Shown: positions 41,984 through 51,983 of the stretch, piece by piece
How positions within the stretch are numbered: the first letter of the stretch is position 1
Layout: each line of letters begins with the position of its first letter
Assembly (NCBI GenBank): GCA_905236635.1
Contig: CAJOCJ010000006.1
Span: forward strand, 2,055-66,054
Direction of reading: 5' to 3'
Length of the DNA stretch: 64,000 nt
From: an uncultured Bacteroidales bacterium
GTDB lineage: Bacteria; Bacteroidota; Bacteroidia; Bacteroidales; F082
Program-made: the position numbers and the translations under genes
The notes under the pieces: generated by a model
What the model was told of the DNA's origin: nothing
Database searches by the model: none
The model's input: only the letters and a program-made list of their open reading frames with translations

Positions 41984-44563
41984 ATGAAAAAGTATCTACT
42001 GTTAATTCTAATTGCGGCATTCGGCATGAAACTGAGTGCGCAACTTGAGGAGGATGTTACGGTGGTGTCGGACACTATCACCACTGAAAACACCACATTG
42101 CCGACAATCATCATGATTGAGACCGATTATGATGATGCGCAGAGCTCGACAGATATCTCGAGTTTTCTGCAGTCGTCGCGTGACGCCTTCAACAGCATTG
42201 CGGCTTATAACTTAAGCACAAGAAGGTTCCGTATCCGTGCATTCGACTCGAAATACACTGATGTGCTCATCAACGGTGTGCTGATGAACGACCCTGACGG
42301 CGGACGTCCGTACTATTCCAATTGGGGTGGCTTGAACGACGTGATGCGTAACTCGGTCATCATGGTCAACTCAGGCATCACATACGAGGACTTCGGCGGT
42401 CCCGGCGGCGTGACGGCCATCACGACGAGAGCGAGCATCTACCGTAAGCAGATATCGGGAAGCTATTCGTTGTCGAACCGTTCGTATAACCATCGTCTGA
42501 TGGCGACATACAGCACCGGCATGATGAAAAACGGCTGGGCGTTTTCGCTATCGGTATCGGGACGTTATACCCCTATGAACAGCTGGATGAGCTGGTCGGA
42601 AGGCACCTGGTACAACGGTACAAGCTATTTCTTCTCGGCTGAGAAGAAACTGAACCGCAAACATTCGTTGGGATTCCTGGTGTTCGGCTCTCCATCGGAG
42701 CGTGCAGGTACCTCGCCGGCAGTGCAGGAGACATTCGACCTTCTTGGCGACAACTACTACAACCCGAACTGGGGATGGCAGACCGACAAGAATGGCAAGC
42801 GTTTCATGCGTAACGCCCGTGTGAGCTCATATCACCAGCCGATGTTCCAGCTCACTCATTATTGGACACCAAACGACAAATGGCAGGTCAACACGACAGC
42901 ATATTACTGGTTCGGCAAAGGTGGCTCCACCGCTCTGGAATGGGGTGAGGCGGCCGACCCGCGTCCTGACTACTATCGTAACCTCCCGAGCTATTACAAA
43001 TATATGCTCGACCTCGGAAAAGAAGGTTACACGTATCAAGGATATCTTGATTATACCGAACAATGGATTAATGACGAGAGCATGCACCAACTCAACTGGG
43101 ATGAGCTGTATGCGGCTAACTCAAGAAATCTCAAGACCGTTAATAATGCCAACAACGGCACTGGTTCGGTGACGGGCTATTTCTCGAAATATATCGTAGA
43201 GGAACGCCGTCAGGATAAGAACCAGTACGGTCTCCAAAGTTCTTTCAAATATGAGTTTAATCCGTATCTCCATCTCTATGGAGGTTTGAAGGCAGGCATC
43301 TCGAAGACACATTACTACAAGAAAGTGGCTGACCTTCTTGGCGGTGACTATTATCTCGACATCGACAAGTATGCCGACGGAGAGGCATTCGATATCACTG
43401 ACGACCAGCAGACCGATATCCGCAACAAGAACCATGTTGCAGGAGTGGGCGACATCATCAGTTACAACTATATCGCAAATGTCAATAAAGTCGTCGGATG
43501 GGGTGAGCTCACGTGGGTGAAAAACCACTGGTCCACATACGTCGGCTTGGAGGCGTTCTACACACAGATGTATCGTACAGGTAGATTTGAAAACGGACGT
43601 TTCCTCGGCAGTGAGTCGTATGGCGACTCTAAGAAACTCAACCTCATCAATGGCAGTTTCAAGGCAGGCGCCAGCTACGCCATCAACGGACGTAACTATA
43701 TCGTAGCCAACATGATGTTGAAGAGCCAGGCTCCTGAGTTTAGGAGCGTTTTTGTGGCACCGCGTGTGCGTAACACCATCGTCCATAACGTCGATAACGA
43801 ACATGTCTTCGGCGCGGATCTCTCATACGAGTATCGTTCGCCACTCATGAAGGCACGTGTCACGGCATACCAGACACATTTCGCCCAACTCACATGGAAC
43901 CGCTCGTTCTACTATGAATCGACGGGTAAATATGTCAATTACATCATGAACGGCATCGACCAGCTGTCGCAAGGTATCGAGGTGGGTGCCGACATCAACA
44001 TAACGCCTACAATCAGCGCACAGGTGGCAGGTACGATGGGTGAGCATATCTACACAAACCGCCCGAAGGTGTATGTCTATGAGGATAACAACGCTAACCC
44101 TATTTACGAAGACGAGACGGTTTACCTCAAGGGTTACTACGTCGGTGAGATGCCACAGACGGCAGGTTCAATAGGATTGAAGTACAACTCGCCGAAATAC
44201 TGGTGGATCAGCATGAACGCCAACTACTTCGCCGACTACTACCTGGCAGTGAATCCGACAAACCACGTGGCAGACGCGTTTGAAGGACTTTATGAGCAGG
44301 ACTACCGTACCGACCTCCTTCTCGAACAGAAGAAGATTGACAATGCGTTTACCCTCGACCTTTACTGCGGCAAGTCGTGGAACTATAAAGGATATTCAAT
44401 CCTTCTCAACCTCAGCGTCAACAATTTGTTGAACAACAAGAACATCGTTCTCTACGGTTACGAGCAGCTTCGTTCCGACTACGACGATCCTGAGCGTTTC
44501 CCAGAGAAATACTCATACCTTTACGGAATCAACTATTTCTTAAGTTTAACAGTCAGATACTAA
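41984..44563 (+). CDS. TonB-dependent outer-membrane receptor
   Basis: 859 aa. Signal peptide at 1-19. A TonB-box-like EDVTVVSDT follows directly, without the carboxypeptidase-like domain of classic SusC proteins. The plug domain lies at about 45-160 (FRIRAFDSKYTDVLINGVLMN, GGPGGVTAITTR) and a 22-stranded beta-barrel completes the rest, ending in aromatic LSLTVRY. It imports a ligand too large for porins using TonB energy. The two DUF5689 lipoproteins encoded downstream probably serve as its surface ligand-binding partners, as SusD-type proteins do elsewhere. The ligand is unknown. Confidence 0.9.
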   Translation: MKKYLLLILIAAFGMKLSAQLEEDVTVVSDTITTENTTLPTIIMIETDYDDAQSSTDISSFLQSSRDAFNSIAAYNLSTRRFRIRAFDSKYTDVLINGVLMNDPDGGRPYYSNWGGLNDVMRNSVIMVNSGITYEDFGGPGGVTAITTRASIYRKQISGSYSLSNRSYNHRLMATYSTGMMKNGWAFSLSVSGRYTPMNSWMSWSEGTWYNGTSYFFSAEKKLNRKHSLGFLVFGSPSERAGTSPAVQETFDLLGDNYYNPNWGWQTDKNGKRFMRNARVSSYHQPMFQLTHYWTPNDKWQVNTTAYYWFGKGGSTALEWGEAADPRPDYYRNLPSYYKYMLDLGKEGYTYQGYLDYTEQWINDESMHQLNWDELYAANSRNLKTVNNANNGTGSVTGYFSKYIVEERRQDKNQYGLQSSFKYEFNPYLHLYGGLKAGISKTHYYKKVADLLGGDYYLDIDKYADGEAFDITDDQQTDIRNKNHVAGVGDIISYNYIANVNKVVGWGELTWVKNHWSTYVGLEAFYTQMYRTGRFENGRFLGSESYGDSKKLNLINGSFKAGASYAINGRNYIVANMMLKSQAPEFRSVFVAPRVRNTIVHNVDNEHVFGADLSYEYRSPLMKARVTAYQTHFAQLTWNRSFYYESTGKYVNYIMNGIDQLSQGIEVGADINITPTISAQVAGTMGEHIYTNRPKVYVYEDNNANPIYEDETVYLKGYYVGEMPQTAGSIGLKYNSPKYWWISMNANYFADYYLAVNPTNHVADAFEGLYEQDYRTDLLLEQKKIDNAFTLDLYCGKSWNYKGYSILLNLSVNNLLNNKNIVLYGYEQLRSDYDDPERFPEKYSYLYGINYFLSLTVRY

Positions 44564-44581
44564 TTTGAAAGGAGAAATATT

Positions 44582-46336
44582 ATGAAAAAACTCGCTATAT
44601 TATTAATAGGTGTGTTGCTGGTGACAGTTTCCTGCAAGAAAAAACTTGACCGGCCGGATCTTGTTGAGTTTCCTGAAACTAATGTCTGGACTGTCGGACA
44701 GATTCTGGATACTTTGGTTCTTGGAACATTCCAGTTTGACAAAGAATGGCATAAAGACGCTATCGTGAAAGGCTATGTCATCGCTGACGAGACTGGCGGA
44801 AACATCTATCGTACCTTCTATCTGAGAGGCACTGATGGCAGATGTATCGCTGTTTACCGTAAAGGCTCCGGCGACGGCGGAAGCGAAGACTTCAACGTGA
44901 AGGTTGGCGACTATATCGGATATAAGCTCTACGGCTCAATCATCTCCGAATATAGCAGGCTGCCACAGATCCAGGTGCAGGAATACGACCCGAACAAGTT
45001 GATTGTGATTTACGAAAGAGGCTGCGAAGACAAGGTCAGCCCTGTCAGCACAACAATTGAAGACATCACTGCGGGCAAGCATCTCTGCGACCTCGTGAAA
45101 CTCAGCGACGTCCAGTTTGAAGAATACGAAGGCTTGACATACGCTGACGGACAGAGCAACACCAACAGAAACCTCGTGAGTTGTGATGGCGGCGCTGTTA
45201 TCGTGAGAACCAGCGGCTACGCTAACTTTGCAGCCGAACCGCTTCCTGAGGGAAAAGGCACGCTGGCCAGCATTGTGTCGTTGTATAACACCACATGGCA
45301 GCTGCTTATCCGCAACACCACCGATGTGCATCTCAACGGACAGAGATGCGGTGAGGGAGGTGACCTGATGGAACTTCCTTATAATCAGAGCTTTGCATCG
45401 CAGTTCGGAACATATACCACATATAATGTCTTGGGCGACCAGACATGGATTATCGATTTCCAGACAGCAAAGATGACGGGTAAGGTGAATAATGACTACT
45501 TCGCCAATGAAGACTGGCTGATCTCGTCACCTATCGACATGACAGGCGACCATGTGAAAGTCACTATCAACTACCTTGCAAGATATTTCACCAGTTTCTC
45601 AACAGAGCTTAATCTGATGGTTTCTGAAGATTATGAATATGGTGAAGATCCTACAAATTATACTTGGAACAGCATAGACGTTGCATGGGAGAACGTGGGT
45701 GACTGGAACACCTTCCTCACCTCGGAGACCGTGCTTGACGAATACATCGGCAAACATATCACTTTGGCAGTGAAATATGTGTCACAATCAGGTTCATGCG
45801 GTACCATAGAAATTAAATCAATAAAGGTTGAAAATGGTGTCCCGACACCTCCTGCACAGACCATCTTCAGCGAGACATTCGCCTCGTCACAAGGCAATTT
45901 CCAGATTGTTGATGTCGAGCTCGGTGGTTTGACCTACGTGTGGGCTCACGCTGCAGACTATTCTTGCATGAAGGCCAGCGCCTTTAACCAGCATGCGTAT
46001 GATGCAGAGAGTTGGCTGGTATCTCCTGCTATCGACCTGAGTCCATATAACAGCGCCAAATTGCAATTTGAACATGTATATCGTTATGGTAACGACCATG
46101 AAGAGGAGATGACATTATGGATAACCACTAATTATACTGGTGATGTCACGACGACACAATGGTCACGCCTGTTAATCCCTGTATATTCATCGGGTAGCAA
46201 CTGGACGTTTGTCAATTCAGGCGAGATAGACCTGTCAGCTTATACCTCCGGCGAGGTCACCATCGCTTTCAAATATACGAGTACCACGGCCGGTGCTGCG
46301 ACATGGGAAGTCAAGAATGTGATAATAACAGAATAA
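44582..46336 (+). CDS. DUF5689 lipoprotein with anchor J-type modules
   Basis: 584 aa. Lipoprotein signal with Cys18 (VTVSC). The N-terminal ~215 residues look like DUF5689, an OB-fold-like beta domain (IVKGYVIADETGGNIYRTFY, VGDYIGYKLYGSIISEYS). Two choice-of-anchor J-like modules follow (about 260-410, and 425-584 with FSETFASSQGNF and SWLVSPAIDLS). It begins 18 bases after the TonB receptor gene. It is probably displayed on the outer membrane beside the receptor. OB-like folds often bind nucleic acids or sugars; which applies here is not known. Confidence 0.82.
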   Translation: MKKLAILLIGVLLVTVSCKKKLDRPDLVEFPETNVWTVGQILDTLVLGTFQFDKEWHKDAIVKGYVIADETGGNIYRTFYLRGTDGRCIAVYRKGSGDGGSEDFNVKVGDYIGYKLYGSIISEYSRLPQIQVQEYDPNKLIVIYERGCEDKVSPVSTTIEDITAGKHLCDLVKLSDVQFEEYEGLTYADGQSNTNRNLVSCDGGAVIVRTSGYANFAAEPLPEGKGTLASIVSLYNTTWQLLIRNTTDVHLNGQRCGEGGDLMELPYNQSFASQFGTYTTYNVLGDQTWIIDFQTAKMTGKVNNDYFANEDWLISSPIDMTGDHVKVTINYLARYFTSFSTELNLMVSEDYEYGEDPTNYTWNSIDVAWENVGDWNTFLTSETVLDEYIGKHITLAVKYVSQSGSCGTIEIKSIKVENGVPTPPAQTIFSETFASSQGNFQIVDVELGGLTYVWAHAADYSCMKASAFNQHAYDAESWLVSPAIDLSPYNSAKLQFEHVYRYGNDHEEEMTLWITTNYTGDVTTTQWSRLLIPVYSSGSNWTFVNSGEIDLSAYTSGEVTIAFKYTSTTAGAATWEVKNVIITE

Positions 46337-46363
46337 ATTATTGATAATCAAAATATTAGAGAT

Positions 46364-47551
46364 ATGTTTAAGTCAATAAAAAAATACGGCATATTGGTTC
46401 TTATCGCGATGATTGTGATGACGTCGTGCATGGATAAGAACGCAAGGAAGAACAACTATCCGACACCGGGTGTTGACTTCACTCTTCCTGTTGGTGATGT
46501 TTACACCATCGACACGCTGTTATATATGTGGCACGCCGAAGGCACCCATAAATTCACTCAGGATGCCAGCGTGTATGGCACTGTGACTGACGATGAGACC
46601 TCCGGAAACCTCTATAAAGCCTCGTTTATTCAGGATGGCGACAAGGCCATTGAGCTTTATATGAAGAGCACCAGCGGCCTTCGTATCGGCGACTCGGTGA
46701 GAGTGTATCTGAAAGGCGCTACCTTGTCGGAATACAGCGGCACGCCTCAGATTCAAGACCTCGACCCGAAGAATGTGACCATCTTGGCAAACAACAGATT
46801 CATCGAGCCGGCAGAGATAAGCACAGTCAACGTAAACAGCGGCTATATCTGCCGTTTGGTGAAATTCAACCATGTCGAGTTCAGGGCTGCTGACCGTGAC
46901 AATACATTTGCCACGAAAGACGCATATGGACAGTTTACACTCGCCCAATACGATGAAGACTGCAACCTCTTGGATGAGACAGTCATAGTGAGGACCAGCA
47001 ACTACGCCAGTTTCTGGAACAGACCGCTTCCGCAGGGCAACGGTTCTATCATCGGCATCCTAACTTACTACAGCACAGGTAACGCATGGCAGTTTACCAT
47101 CCGCACCATCTCTGAGGTTCAGATGGAGAATGACCCTTGCGAGGAGAATATCATCAATCCTCATGGCACAGGTACACAAAGCGACCCATATAACATCACA
47201 GCGGGTATTGTCAATCAATACACTGATAATGCGTGGATTCAGGGTTATATCGTCGGTGCTGCCAACATCGCGACAGGTTCGATAACAAGCGACGACCAGA
47301 TCTCTTGGGGTCCGACTTTCGATTTGGAGCAGAACAAACTCAGTATCATCTTAGCTGATAAACTTGATGAGCGCGATATTAACAAATGCGTTATCGTTTA
47401 TCTGCCGAGCGACGCTCCATCAGGCATCCGTAACATCAACCTGAAAGACCATCCGGAGAATCTTGGAAAAACTTTGAAGGTACATGGCAACCTGAAACCG
47501 TTCCTTGGCAAGTCAGGAATGAAAGATACAAACGAATACGAACTATACTAA
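46364..47551 (+). CDS. DUF5689/DUF6359 lipoprotein
   Basis: 395 aa. Lipoprotein signal with lipobox TSC (Cys22). Residues about 35-240 form a DUF5689-like domain paralogous to the preceding lipoprotein (SVYGTVTDDETSGNLYKASF, DSVRVYLKGATLSEYSGTP). Residues about 262-395 look like DUF6359, another OB-fold-like domain (GTGTQSDPYNITAGIV, AWIQGYIVGA). The same DPYxVxxA opening occurs twice in the 1610-aa surface protein. It is the last gene of the receptor operon; the mannosyltransferase gene follows after 17 bases. Confidence 0.82.
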   Translation: MFKSIKKYGILVLIAMIVMTSCMDKNARKNNYPTPGVDFTLPVGDVYTIDTLLYMWHAEGTHKFTQDASVYGTVTDDETSGNLYKASFIQDGDKAIELYMKSTSGLRIGDSVRVYLKGATLSEYSGTPQIQDLDPKNVTILANNRFIEPAEISTVNVNSGYICRLVKFNHVEFRAADRDNTFATKDAYGQFTLAQYDEDCNLLDETVIVRTSNYASFWNRPLPQGNGSIIGILTYYSTGNAWQFTIRTISEVQMENDPCEENIINPHGTGTQSDPYNITAGIVNQYTDNAWIQGYIVGAANIATGSITSDDQISWGPTFDLEQNKLSIILADKLDERDINKCVIVYLPSDAPSGIRNINLKDHPENLGKTLKVHGNLKPFLGKSGMKDTNEYELY

Positions 47552-47568
47552 TTGATTCTTAAGGAGTT

Positions 47569-48306
47569 ATGGCAGACAATCTAGTTATCATCCCGACGTA
47601 TAACGAGAAAGAGAATATCGAGAAAATCATCCGATATGTCTTCAACCTCCCGATGGAGTTTCACATCCTGATTGTCGAGGACAACAGTCCGGACGGTACG
47701 GCAGATATAGTGAAACGCCTGATGCAGGAGTTCCCTGACAAGCTTTTCATCGAGGAGAGAAAAGGCAAACTCGGTCTCGGCACGGCTTATATCCACGGCT
47801 TTAAGTGGGCTTTGGAACGTGACTATCAATATGTGACGGAGATGGATGCTGATTTCTCCCATAACCCCGACGATCTTATTCGTCTGCACGACGCCTGTGC
47901 CAACGGCGCCGATTTGGCCATCGGTTCGCGTTACAAATGCGGCGTCAATGTGGTAAACTGGCCTATGGGCCGTGTCCTGATGTCGTATTACGCCTCTGCC
48001 TACGTCCGTTTCGTGACGAGGATGAAGGTACGCGACACCACGGCAGGCTTCGTGTGCTACACACGTAAGGTGCTGGAAACCATCGACTTCGACAGAATCA
48101 AATTCATCGGATATGCCTTCCAGATTGAGATGAAATACACCGCCTGGAAGCTTGGATTCAAGATTGAGGAAGTGTCGATTATCTTCACTGACAGACGTGA
48201 GGGCACGTCGAAGATGTCGGGAGGTATCTTCAGAGAAGCCATATTCGGCGTAATCAACCTGAGATGGAGAGGTATGTGGGGTAAGATCAAACCAAGAAAG
48301 AAATAA
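47569..48306 (+). CDS. Polyprenol monophosphomannose synthase (GT2)
   Basis: 245 aa family 2 glycosyltransferase of the DPM1 group without the C-terminal membrane helices. Motifs: IPTYNEKENIEKII at the N-terminus, VEDNSPDGTAD (about 36-46), the metal-binding MDADFSHNPDDL (about 93) and TSKMSGGIF. It transfers mannose from GDP-mannose to a polyprenyl phosphate for use on the outer side of the membrane, for instance in protein O-glycosylation. Its stop overlaps the dihydroorotase start by one base. Confidence 0.92.
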   Translation: MADNLVIIPTYNEKENIEKIIRYVFNLPMEFHILIVEDNSPDGTADIVKRLMQEFPDKLFIEERKGKLGLGTAYIHGFKWALERDYQYVTEMDADFSHNPDDLIRLHDACANGADLAIGSRYKCGVNVVNWPMGRVLMSYYASAYVRFVTRMKVRDTTAGFVCYTRKVLETIDFDRIKFIGYAFQIEMKYTAWKLGFKIEEVSIIFTDRREGTSKMSGGIFREAIFGVINLRWRGMWGKIKPRKK

Positions 48307-49661
48307 TGGGATATATCATCAAAAACGCGACACTTGTCAACGAGGGAACGACCACGTTGGCAAGTGTTGTCATTTCTGGTACGCAGATTGAAAAAGTTTT
48401 GGTCAATAATGATGATTTTTCAAATTGGAAAGATTATCAGATTATTGATGCAAAAGGCCTATACCTGTTGCCCGGAATCATCGATGAACATGTGCACTTC
48501 CGTGAGCCGGGGCTGACACAAAAAGCCGACATCTTCACCGAGAGCCGCGCGGCAGTGGCAGGAGGCGTGACATCATTCATGGAGATGCCTAACACCAGCC
48601 CGCAGACCACCACACAGGAACTACTGAAACAGAAATTCGACCTCGCAGCGGAGAAATCAGCGGCAAACTTCTCGTTTTACCTCGGTGCTACCAACGACAA
48701 TATCGACGAGATTCTGAAGACAGACCCTAAGAAGGTATGCGGCATCAAGTTGTTTATGGGTTCGAGCACGGGCAACATGCTGGTTAATGAAGACGAGGCA
48801 TTGGTACGCTTGTTCAAAGAAGCGCCATGCCTGATAGCGGCGCATTGCGAGGACGAGCAGACGATACACGAAAACACGGTGTGCTGCAAGGACTTGGCAT
48901 CGAAAGACGCAGTGGTCATCGACGCAGGCATACATCCTTTCATCCGCACCATGGAGGCGTGCTACAAATCGACTTCAAAAGCCGTGGATATGGCGGCGAA
49001 GTTCGGGGCAAAGCTGCATGTGATGCATATCTCGACGAAGGCGGAGCTGACATTGTTCAGAAACGATATCCCATTGAAATACAAAAAGATAACGGCTGAG
49101 ACATGTCCGCATTATCTCACTTTCTGCGATAAAGACTATGAGGAGAAAGGATATGCCATCAAATGCAACCCTGCTATCAAGATGGCATCAGACAGGGCGG
49201 TGCTCCAAGCGGCGCTTTCCGACGGCCACATCGACACAATAGGCACCGACCACGCGCCGCATCTGTGGCATGAGAAGATGACCGACGACTATTTCACAGC
49301 GAAATCGGGCTTCCCGTCGGTGCAAAACAGCCTCGATGTGATGCTAAACCTCTATCATAAAGGCATTGTTTCTTTAACACAGATTGTCAAGTTGATGTGC
49401 CATAACCCTGCAGAACTGTATCAAATCAAAGGCAGAGGCTTTATCCGCGAGGGTTATTACGCCGATTTGGTATTGGTGGATCTGAATCATGAGAAGGTGA
49501 TTAAAAACGATGACATGCTTTATAAATGCGGCTGGACGCCATACGACGGGATGAAGGTGAAATCTAACGTCACACATACTTTCGTCAACGGGAAGCTCGT
49601 TTATCATGATGGAAAAGTTGAAGACAACATTTTTGGAAAACCATTGGAATTTGACAGATAA
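48306..49661 (+). CDS. pyrC: Dihydroorotase
   Basis: 451 aa zinc amidohydrolase of the class I dihydroorotase/allantoinase type, catalysing ring closure of carbamoyl-aspartate in pyrimidine synthesis. Motifs: DEHVHFREPGLTQKAD (metal His pair), VAGGVTSFMEMPNT, KLFMGSSTGNML, AAHCEDE, HVMHIST and TDHAPH. A lysine that may be carbamylated lies in the KLFMG region. The family also includes allantoinases; no purine-catabolism genes lie nearby, so dihydroorotase is preferred. It overlaps the mannosyltransferase gene by one base. Confidence 0.92.
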   Translation: MGYIIKNATLVNEGTTTLASVVISGTQIEKVLVNNDDFSNWKDYQIIDAKGLYLLPGIIDEHVHFREPGLTQKADIFTESRAAVAGGVTSFMEMPNTSPQTTTQELLKQKFDLAAEKSAANFSFYLGATNDNIDEILKTDPKKVCGIKLFMGSSTGNMLVNEDEALVRLFKEAPCLIAAHCEDEQTIHENTVCCKDLASKDAVVIDAGIHPFIRTMEACYKSTSKAVDMAAKFGAKLHVMHISTKAELTLFRNDIPLKYKKITAETCPHYLTFCDKDYEEKGYAIKCNPAIKMASDRAVLQAALSDGHIDTIGTDHAPHLWHEKMTDDYFTAKSGFPSVQNSLDVMLNLYHKGIVSLTQIVKLMCHNPAELYQIKGRGFIREGYYADLVLVDLNHEKVIKNDDMLYKCGWTPYDGMKVKSNVTHTFVNGKLVYHDGKVEDNIFGKPLEFDR

Positions 49662-49662
49662 A

Positions 49663-50118
49663 ATGAGAAAGATTTTTGTTATACTTCTGCTCGGAATGGT
49701 GATGTTTTCTTGCCAGGATAAGCATGTGCGACATGTCCAAAAGGTGATTCATTATTACGCTGAGACCGACCTGCCATGGGTCATTTATTATTACGATGTG
49801 GTTGGAAGCGACTCCACCTGGGTGGAAGAACGTTGGTTTCATGAGAATGGCCTGCTTGCGCTGGAGGGTAAAATCGTTGATAATAAGCGTGAAGGCGAGT
49901 TTAGAGGCTATTATCCTTCTGGCGAGCTGATGAGCGTCGCCACTTTTGTGAAAGACGAGCGCGAGGGCAGGGGTAAGATTTATTACGACAATGGACAGGT
50001 GTATATCGATTGCGAGTACCACAATGGGGATGAATGTGGCACCTGGCGCATGTACGATGAATATGGTGGTTTAATTATAGAAGGCAATTACAAAGATGTT
50101 CTCAGCCATGTCAGATGA
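49663..50118 (+). CDS. Lipoprotein with MORN-type repeats (YwqK-like)
   Basis: 151 aa. Lipoprotein signal with lipobox FSC (Cys17). It then has a run of MORN-like repeats of ~23 residues (ERWFHENGLLALEGKIVDNK, GYYPSGELMSVATFVKD, KIYYDNGQVYIDCEYHN). Such proteins are often labelled YwqK-family antitoxins, but a lipoprotein signal and the lack of a toxin argue against that. The ATG at 49663 is chosen because an upstream in-frame start would lie inside pyrC. It overlaps the beginning of tadA. Confidence 0.82.
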   Translation: MRKIFVILLLGMVMFSCQDKHVRHVQKVIHYYAETDLPWVIYYYDVVGSDSTWVEERWFHENGLLALEGKIVDNKREGEFRGYYPSGELMSVATFVKDEREGRGKIYYDNGQVYIDCEYHNGDECGTWRMYDEYGGLIIEGNYKDVLSHVR

Positions 50119-50536
50119 ACACTTTATGCGGCAGGCGTTGCTTGAAGCCAAGGCCGCTGCCGACGCCGACGAGGTGCCGGTGGGTGCTGTCGTTGTCGTC
50201 AACGACAAGATAATCGCCCGCGCACACAACCAAGTGGAACTTCTCACCGATGTCACGGCGCATGCGGAGATGCTGGCGATCACCGCAGCATGTAATGCGT
50301 TGGGTTCAAAATATTTAGACGACTGCACGTTATACGTGACGCTCGAGCCTTGTACCATGTGCGCGGGCGCCTTGGAGCATTGTCATATCAAGAAGGTGGT
50401 GTGGGCCTGCGACGATCCGAAGAACGGATTCCGCCGTTTCGGCAACCTGCTGCATCCGAAGACCGAAATAAAAACAGGCATCCTCCAAGAAGAATGCCTG
50501 CAGCTTTTGACCGATTTCTTTAAGAAGAAGCGGTAG
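50096..50536 (+). CDS. tadA: tRNA-specific adenosine deaminase
   Basis: 146 aa. Zinc deaminase that converts A34 to inosine in tRNA-Arg(ACG). Motifs: HAE (56-58) and PCTMC (85-89), with EVPVGAVVVVND and NGFRRFGNLLHP typical of TadA rather than cytosine deaminases. The start overlaps the upstream lipoprotein gene by 23 bases; an alternative ATG at 50108 (MSDEHFMRQAL) would shorten the overlap to 11 bases and is equally plausible. It converges on the leucyl aminopeptidase gene with a 3-base gap. Confidence 0.93.
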   Translation: MFSAMSDEHFMRQALLEAKAAADADEVPVGAVVVVNDKIIARAHNQVELLTDVTAHAEMLAITAACNALGSKYLDDCTLYVTLEPCTMCAGALEHCHIKKVVWACDDPKNGFRRFGNLLHPKTEIKTGILQEECLQLLTDFFKKKR

Positions 50537-50539
50537 TCT

Positions 50540-51967
50540 TTACTTCACCATATCTCTGAAAAATCTCATTAACAGACGTACATGGATGCCGACGCCTCCT
50601 GCTGGTTTGTAAGCCTCGGCCTTCTCCAGGAATGCCGTTCCTGCTATGTCGAAATGCACCCATGGATAGTCGGTGAAATGCTCGAGGAACTTGCCTGCAG
50701 TGCTGGCTCCGCCGTATGCTCCTCCGACATTCTGGATGTCAGCAAGGTCTGATTTGATCATCTCGCCGTATTCTTCATACAACGGGAACTTCACGAGGCG
50801 CTCATAGACGCGCTCGCCCGTTTGTTCGAGCTGTTTGTATATCTCTTCTGCGTTATGTTCCATGGCTACCGTCGCCACTGGTCCGATGGCTCTTGACGCA
50901 GCGCCAGTCAGTGTCGCAAAGTCGAACACCATCAACGGGTCGTACTTCTTGGCATAGGCGAGCGCGTCGGCAAGGATCAGTCGGCCTTCGGCGTCGGTGT
51001 TGAGCACCTCGACGGTGGTGCCGTCGTACATCGTGATGATATCGCCGCATACACGTGCGTTGCCGTCGATGCGGTTGTCGGTGGCCGGCACGAGAGCTAT
51101 CACATGAACAGGGAGATTGGCTTTCGCCACGGCGTACACGGTGCATGCCACGGTAGCCGCGCCCGACATATCGTCTTTCATGTCGTTCATGAATGACGAG
51201 GTCTTGAGGTTATAGCCGCCGGTATCGAACACTATGCCTTTACCCACCAGCACTATCGGCTTCTCGTTGACGGGCTTCTCCGGCTTCCATTCGAGTATGG
51301 TGAATGTAGGTTCGTCGATGCTTCCAGCGTTGACGGCGAGCAAGCCGCCCATCTTCAAGGCTTCTATCTTCTTTTTGTTGAATACCTCAGCGTTTCCACC
51401 CACTGAACGCACCTTCTCGCTGATGAAGTCGGCGAGTTTCTCGGCGTTGAGGTGATTGACAGGCTCATTTATGAGGTCGCGTGCCATCAGGGTGGCTTCG
51501 ACGGTGATGTTGAGTTTCTCCACACAGTCATCGCATGCCGTTCCCTTCAGGAAATACACGGTCTTCAAGGTGTTGACCTTGGCGTCGGTCTTGTATTTCT
51601 TGAACTCGTAATTGGCAAGCATCATGCCTTCGGCGCAGCCCATTTTAACACAGCGTTTCTCGCCGATATTTTGAATCAAAACGTCTTCAAACTTATTGGC
51701 GTTCAGCCACTTGCATATTGAGGCACCTTTCTTGCGGCACTGCTCCATAAACTTATATTCCGGCTCGGTCGTATCCACGAAGAAAATATGATAACACTCT
51801 GAGTATCTGTTGATTACTACAGTTTTCTTCTTGTCGTCATCGTACATCTTCTTTACATAGCCGGCTTCGTCTTTGTTAAGTCCGATTGCCTCAATCTGCT
51901 CTGCTGATTCCAGGATGAAAACCTTGGCAGAGACCTTATCGTCGTTTCTAAATTTTAAATATGTCAT
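50540..51967 (-). CDS. Leucyl aminopeptidase (M17)
   Basis: 475 aa. The C-terminal catalytic domain has the two-metal motifs of M17: VGKGIVFDTGGYNLK (about 240-254), DDMSGAA and NTDAEGRLILADALAYA (about 322-338). The N-terminal half is the regulatory macro-like domain. It removes N-terminal amino acids from peptides in the cytoplasm. Its start is 12 bases after the stop of the Kdo transferase gene on the same strand, separated by a short simple-repeat tract. Confidence 0.93.
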   Translation of the reverse strand: MTYLKFRNDDKVSAKVFILESAEQIEAIGLNKDEAGYVKKMYDDDKKKTVVINRYSECYHIFFVDTTEPEYKFMEQCRKKGASICKWLNANKFEDVLIQNIGEKRCVKMGCAEGMMLANYEFKKYKTDAKVNTLKTVYFLKGTACDDCVEKLNITVEATLMARDLINEPVNHLNAEKLADFISEKVRSVGGNAEVFNKKKIEALKMGGLLAVNAGSIDEPTFTILEWKPEKPVNEKPIVLVGKGIVFDTGGYNLKTSSFMNDMKDDMSGAATVACTVYAVAKANLPVHVIALVPATDNRIDGNARVCGDIITMYDGTTVEVLNTDAEGRLILADALAYAKKYDPLMVFDFATLTGAASRAIGPVATVAMEHNAEEIYKQLEQTGERVYERLVKFPLYEEYGEMIKSDLADIQNVGGAYGGASTAGKFLEHFTDYPWVHFDIAGTAFLEKAEAYKPAGGVGIHVRLLMRFFRDMVK

Positions 51968-51983
51968 CTCTTTTAACTTTTAA
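51967..51983. repeat. Short TTAACTTTTAAC tract supplying the waaA stop
   Basis: CTCTTTTAACTTTTAACCC spans the junction of the leucyl aminopeptidase start and the waaA stop. The waaA stop codon is part of the tract. Confidence 0.55.

Noticed and set aside
49663-50118. YwqK-type antitoxin of a toxin-antitoxin pair
   Set aside because: The protein has a lipoprotein signal and no toxin gene is adjacent; the label comes from MORN repeats alone.
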